Source: a bacterium (lineage in GTDB: Bacteria; Planctomycetota; Planctomycetia; Pirellulales; Pirellulaceae). From it: a stretch of DNA of 8,807 nucleotides. A program made the position numbers and the translations under genes. The notes under the pieces are model-generated. The model saw nothing but the letters and a program-made list of their open reading frames with translations, made no database searches and was not told the origin of the DNA. The stretch is taken from NCBI GenBank assembly GCA_030432015.1, contig JAUIHJ010000326.1, forward strand, positions 1-8,807, read 5' to 3'. Positions 5,798 to 8,807 of the stretch are shown piece after piece; the first letter of the stretch is position 1, and every line of letters begins with the position of its first letter.

Positions 5798-7759
5798 TCA
5801 GACGGTCTCATCGGGCGTGGCTTTCGCGCCGCCAGCCGTCGCCAAGGATACCAGGATCAGGGTCAGAAAGCCGAGCGGAATCGTGACGATGCCGGGTTGG
5901 CTGAACGGCACGACGGCAAGATCAGCAGAGATCCCGTACACCTTGGTAAACGTGTCCGCGCTCAATAGAATCCAGGCGAGCGAACTGCACATTCCCACCA
6001 CAACGGCGGCGATCACGCCTTGCTTGGTAACCCCCTTCCAAAACAACAGCATCACCAGCGCGGGAAGGTTGGCAGATGCCGCCACACTGAAGGCCCAGCC
6101 GACAAGGTAGCTGACGTTCATTTCCTTGAAGAGGATGCCCAACACGATCGCGATCGCCCCGACAACCACCGACGCGATTTTAGCAACGCGGACCTTTTCA
6201 TGGTCGGTTAGCTTCATCCGAAATACACTGGTCAACAGATCATGGGTCACCGCACCACTGGAGGCGAGAATCAGTCCGCTAACCGTTCCCAACACCGTGG
6301 TAAACGCGATCGCCGAGATGATGGCAAACAACCACTCGCTGATGCTCTTCGCCAGCAGGGGCGCCGCCATGTTGCTGTTGGTCACATCGAGCGCACCGCT
6401 GGTCATTGCTCCCAAACCCAAGTACAGGGTGAGCACGTAAAAGAAACCAATACTGGCGATCCCGACAATGGTACTCTTCCGCGCGGCGCTCGCATCTTTG
6501 ACGGTGTAATACCGAATCAGAATATGTGGGAGCGACGCCGTGCCGCAGAACAAGGCCAGCATCAGCGAAAGGAAATTAAGCTTGTCGAGCGCCTTGCCGC
6601 TGCGAATCCCTTTGAAGGTCGGATGTTCGCCGGGGCGCAAGATCCGGTTGCCCGGTGTCGGCTTCTGATAGTAATACGTGGTTGAGGAACCGTCGTCGGC
6701 CTTCGCCGTGGTACTGCCCCATAACACGACTTCGCTATCCCCCAGGGTCCGGAAAAATGACAGCAGGCCTAATCGCCCCGTCGACTTCTCATTTCCTGGT
6801 AATTTGCTCACGTGTCCGACCGAGTACAACTCCGGTTCACCCTTCTTGGTCCCCTTCGGCTGCCCGTTGACCAAGACCTGCCCGTCGGCCATCTTCGCCA
6901 GGCTTTGCGCTTCGTACAGCGTGACCTGGCCATCACCGTCATCGACGACGCTGAAGACCACCGGGTGATTCGCCTGATCATCGTGCAACTGAATCAGGCG
7001 GGGCACGCCCTCCGTTGCTTTCATGCCCAGTGCCGGTAACGTTGAATACGGCGCGGGCAGTTCCCACTGCGCGGCATCCGTATCGGCGGCAAACGGCCCC
7101 AGCGTGGCAAACTCGTGGCCATCAGAACCGCCCGACTTCACCTCGAAGCCACGCATCAAAATCAGGACGGTCAGGATCGCGCTGAAGGCCACCAGCAAGG
7201 ATCCCTTGAGAAACTGCACATAGGTTGTCGACACCATGCCGGCCGTCACGACGATGACCGTGACCGTGGCCCCGACCATTACAACACCGACCCAATGGGG
7301 AAACCCCAACAAGGGTTGGATCAAGACCCCCGCGCCCACCATTTGCGGAATGAGGTAAAAGATGCTCACGGCCAGGGTGCTAACGCCCGCCACGAGCTTG
7401 ATGCCGCGCGAACCGAACTTGGCATCCAAGGCGTCGGCAAACGTGAATTTCCCCATTCGCTTGAGAGGTTCGGCCACAACAAACAGCGCCACGATCCAAC
7501 CGGCGAGGTAGCCAATGGAATAGAGAAAGCCGTCATAGCCGTAAAAGGCGATCATCCCGCAGATCCCCAGGAACGACGCGGCCGACAGATAGTCGCCAGC
7601 AAACGCGATCCCGTTGACAAACCAGGGGATTTCGCCGTGTGCCGCAAAATATCCTTGCGCAGACTTGGCGTTGCGCCCCAGGTAAAAGCTCAGGCCCAAG
7701 GTGACGGCGACAAACAACAGAAAGACGACAACGGCGACGGTCGATGGTTCGTAGATCAC
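5798..7759 (-). CDS. ActP-like sodium/solute symporter with large insert
   Basis: The product has 653 residues and belongs to the solute:sodium symporter family, closest in appearance to cation/acetate symporters (ActP). Such carriers move acetate or other small carboxylates inward with a cation. Visible helices include about 8-27, 48-70, 76-96, 121-145, 157-176, 185-203, 396-415, 430-450, 475-500, 527-544, 550-572, 580-600 and 622-642. Segments shared with E. coli ActP from memory are FAGDYLSAASFLG (53-65), GTASLPHILIRYYTV (406-420) and GLILASSGAVTHDL (495-508). Between helix six and the next lies a soluble insert of about 190 residues (204-394), far longer than the short loop in E. coli ActP (about 549 residues in total). 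It starts with GTG, overlapping the stop of the DUF485 gene (GTGA). GGAGG at 7771-7767 lies seven bases upstream. Substrate assignment is tentative. Confidence 0.93.
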   Translation of the reverse strand: MIYEPSTVAVVVFLLFVAVTLGLSFYLGRNAKSAQGYFAAHGEIPWFVNGIAFAGDYLSAASFLGICGMIAFYGYDGFLYSIGYLAGWIVALFVVAEPLKRMGKFTFADALDAKFGSRGIKLVAGVSTLAVSIFYLIPQMVGAGVLIQPLLGFPHWVGVVMVGATVTVIVVTAGMVSTTYVQFLKGSLLVAFSAILTVLILMRGFEVKSGGSDGHEFATLGPFAADTDAAQWELPAPYSTLPALGMKATEGVPRLIQLHDDQANHPVVFSVVDDGDGQVTLYEAQSLAKMADGQVLVNGQPKGTKKGEPELYSVGHVSKLPGNEKSTGRLGLLSFFRTLGDSEVVLWGSTTAKADDGSSTTYYYQKPTPGNRILRPGEHPTFKGIRSGKALDKLNFLSLMLALFCGTASLPHILIRYYTVKDASAARKSTIVGIASIGFFYVLTLYLGLGAMTSGALDVTNSNMAAPLLAKSISEWLFAIISAIAFTTVLGTVSGLILASSGAVTHDLLTSVFRMKLTDHEKVRVAKIASVVVGAIAIVLGILFKEMNVSYLVGWAFSVAASANLPALVMLLFWKGVTKQGVIAAVVVGMCSSLAWILLSADTFTKVYGISADLAVVPFSQPGIVTIPLGFLTLILVSLATAGGAKATPDETV

Positions 7760-8001
7760 TTTGGCGCCTCCGAGTCAGTCGGTTCGCTGCTCTCGGTCTG
7801 GCACATCATGCCGTACACCAGCGATAAGACGAGGGCGACGATGATCAAGCCGAAGCCGTACAGGATGGCCAGGTTGATCCCCGCCACGGGGCGAATTTCC
7901 ATCATGTCCGGTGTGAATGCGTTCAGCAGCACGAAACTACCGTAGAACAGCGAATAGACCGCAAACAAAATGAACCCGATCCGGGCGTTATGCGCTTCCA
8001 T
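7756..8001 (-). CDS. DUF485-type small membrane protein
   Basis: The product has 81 residues with two predicted membrane helices (about 8-28 and 43-66) and a hydrophilic, acidic tail. Size, the N-terminal pattern before helix one and location directly before an ActP-like symporter match the DUF485 (YjcH-like) family. In E. coli yjcH precedes actP in the acs operon, but the biochemical role of this protein is not established. AAAGGA at 8012-8007 lies five bases before the ATG. The stop codon overlaps the symporter start by four bases (GTGA), which predicts translational coupling and roughly matched production. It appears to be the first gene of the four-gene - strand cluster. Confidence 0.88.
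   Translation of the reverse strand: MEAHNARIGFILFAVYSLFYGSFVLLNAFTPDMMEIRPVAGINLAILYGFGLIIVALVLSLVYGMMCQTESSEPTDSEAPK
7767..7771 (-). promoter_or_regulatory. Ribosome binding site deciding the GTG start of the symporter
   Basis: On the - strand GGAGG lies seven bases upstream of the GTG at 7759-7757, inside the end of the DUF485 gene. This strong site supports the non-ATG start and a short GTGA overlap between the two genes. Confidence 0.75.
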
Positions 8002-8123
8002 GAATTTCCTTTGGACGCCGAGTCAAAATGATGCCAATGACAATACCCGTTTCATCGCGAATCGACTGCCGCCCGACGCGTTGCCAATGCAAACGGCGTG
8101 AGTTCACTTCGCGACGTCCCCAC

Positions 8124-8147
8124 CGAGCGGCATTCGGCGACCGCTCG
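8124..8147 (-). repeat. Perfect 7-base inverted repeat in the operon leader
   Basis: CGAGCGG (8124-8130) and CCGCTCG (8141-8147) are exact inverted copies around a ten-base loop, about 120 bases upstream of the DUF485 start. It could form a GC-rich hairpin in the leader RNA or act as an operator. No T-tract follows on either strand. Confidence 0.45.
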
Positions 8148-8150
8148 CTG

Positions 8151-8203
8151 AGCAACATGAAGATTGGGTAGCAACATAAAGGGTTGCCGCACGAACTGCA
8201 ACC
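8151..8203 (-). repeat. GCAAC/GTTGC repeat cluster with alternative hairpins
   Basis: On the + strand AGCAACAT occurs at 8151-8158 and 8170-8177. GGTTGC (8182-8187) pairs perfectly with GCAACC (8198-8203) around ten bases, and its GTTGC (8183-8187) can instead pair with GCAAC at 8171-8175. Read on the - strand, the 8203-8182 hairpin is followed by CTTTATGTT, a mildly T-rich tail. This could terminate the sulfatase transcript, or the competing pairings could act as an attenuator. Both readings are inference. Confidence 0.4.
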
Positions 8204-8296
8204 AAAGGCAGGCGCCGGTTCTGATTCCGTGCGTTCCTGCTTGGCCTTCCCACCAAGCAGCCGACGCGGAACGGGCTCGCTCGTGACACGCGGTCC

Positions 8297-8310
8297 CGAG
8301 ATTAATCTCG
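8297..8310. repeat. Perfect 14-base palindrome over the sulfatase stop
   Basis: CGAGATTAATCTCG is its own reverse complement and includes the sulfatase TAA stop (8304-8302 on the - strand). In RNA it could fold as a stem with a UUAA loop, extended by a G-U and a G-C pair. No T-tract follows. It may be a transcription factor site or a chance palindrome. Confidence 0.45.
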
Positions 8311-8807
8311 AGCTTTGTTCTTGGCAGACTTCGCTTTCCGCTTGCTCGCCCGGCGTTGGGGTGCTTCGGCGGGCGCGGCATAGTCTCCCTCGCCGTGGAT
8401 GCACCAGTGTAAGTCGGCCTTGACCCGAGCGGACTTGATAAATGGATCACCGTGCTGCTCGCCGTAAGCCTGTAACTCGGTGGCCATTTGCTGCACGATC
8501 TCGCGATACCCGGCGTGCTCGAAGAAATTCGTAATCTCGTCGGGGTCCCGTTGCAGATCGAAGAGCCAGGGTCGATCGTGGGAAGAGATCACCAACTTGT
8601 AACGGTCCGAAACCGCCATCAGCCATCCCTGCTGGTCGCCTGTGCCGCGCAAGAAGGCGATGTCGTGCCAGGCGTCATTCGAGTCGCCGACAAACAGCGG
8701 CGACGCGTCCCGCCCCTCTTCGGTGCCCGCGGTCTTGACCCCCATCAGGCTCAGCATCGTCGGTAAGAAATCGACGCTACCGAGCGCCTGGTCGATCCGT
8801 GTTCCCG
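8302..8807 (-). CDS. Type I sulfatase, C-terminal part
   Basis: The gene runs off the window edge; 167 C-terminal residues are visible. They begin GTRIDQALGSVDFLPTMLSLMG, a segment typical of the conserved region after the catalytic domain of arylsulfatase-type enzymes. Next come a strand with SDRYKLVISS, the WLFDLQRDPDEITNF motif characteristic of the C-terminal subdomain, and a helix ending near YGEQHGDP. The formylglycine motif (C/S-x-P-x-R) and metal ligands lie outside the window, so activity cannot be judged. The last two dozen residues are rich in Lys, Arg and Ala, a low-complexity basic tail beyond the usual fold. The protein would hydrolyse sulfate esters, probably on sulfated polysaccharides and outside the cytoplasm. 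It is on the same strand as the transporter operon, but a 300-base gap suggests separate transcription. Confidence 0.93.
   Translation of the reverse strand, partial: GTRIDQALGSVDFLPTMLSLMGVKTAGTEEGRDASPLFVGDSNDAWHDIAFLRGTGDQQGWLMAVSDRYKLVISSHDRPWLFDLQRDPDEITNFFEHAGYREIVQQMATELQAYGEQHGDPFIKSARVKADLHWCIHGEGDYAAPAEAPQRRASKRKAKSAKNKARD

Larger units (their letters stand above)
8002..8301. other. Intergenic leader of the transporter operon, repeat-rich, no gene seen
   Basis: This 300-base gap between the sulfatase stop and the DUF485 start should hold the promoter and leader of the four-gene - strand cluster. Several open frames cross it, but none has a ribosome binding site with a recognisable product. 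No confident -35/-10 pair or sigma-54 type site was found. The gap holds inverted repeats and repeated GCAAC/GTTGC words, listed separately. Confidence 0.5.

Noticed and set aside
7115..7945. Open frame of 276 codons on the + strand opposite the symporter
   Set aside because: Its translation is rich in His, Asp, Gln and Gly without domains, as expected opposite a membrane protein gene in GC-rich DNA.
8150..8203. Sigma-70-like promoter TTGCAG-17-TATGTT on the - strand
   Set aside because: It matches only three and four of six consensus bases and overlaps the hairpin cluster, which is too weak to annotate.
8052..8450. Open - strand frames across the sulfatase end and the leader gap
   Set aside because: A CSSCGNPLCC stretch in one frame looks slightly like a zinc ribbon, but the frames overlap the sulfatase, lack ribosome binding sites and match no family I know.

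Overview
The window looks like chromosomal DNA of a planctomycete, most plausibly of the Pirellulales/Rhodopirellula type. This is an inference. It rests on moderately high GC, several twin-arginine (Tat) signal peptides on putative enzymes, a sulfatase, a Tat-exported sugar isomerase-like TIM barrel and a beta-propeller glycosidase-like protein, all of which are common in that phylum. No rRNA, tRNA, CRISPR array, transposase, integrase or phage gene was found.

Layout. Bases 1-4251 are read on the + strand: the 3' end of a beta-propeller protein (1-950), a Tat-exported sugar phosphate isomerase/epimerase-like protein (1136-1990), a Tat-exported cupin-like protein of unknown function (2082-2831), a glyoxalase/VOC protein (3001-3384) and a short-chain dehydrogenase (3442-4251). 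Gaps of 57 to 185 bases separate these genes, so a single operon is possible but not shown. The gaps hold short direct and inverted repeats.

Bases 4347-8001 are read on the - strand and form a tight cluster. In transcription order it holds a DUF485-type small membrane protein (8001-7756), an ActP-like sodium/solute symporter (7759-5798), a 95-residue hypothetical protein (5750-5463) and a Tat-exported Ntn-hydrolase asparaginase of the aspartylglucosaminidase type (5432-4347). Each gene has a clear ribosome binding site. The first two genes overlap by four bases (GTGA) and the later gaps are 47 and 30 bases, so one transcript is likely. A 300-base gap upstream (8002-8301), rich in small inverted repeats, separates the cluster from the 3' end of a type I sulfatase (8302 to beyond 8807, also - strand).

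How the genes may work together. The + strand genes look like carbohydrate oxidation or isomerisation functions, but no pathway can be named. In the - strand cluster, an exported amidohydrolase that cuts asparagine or glycosyl-asparagine bonds shares a likely transcript with a secondary transporter. This suggests scavenging of glycoprotein- or asparagine-derived material, with the flanking sulfatase fitting a polysaccharide-degrading lifestyle. The most distinctive points are the roughly 190-residue soluble insert in the symporter, the unassigned 95-residue protein between transporter and asparaginase, the exported cupin-like protein, and the repeat-rich leader in front of the transporter operon. 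I see no clear evidence for a wholly new system.
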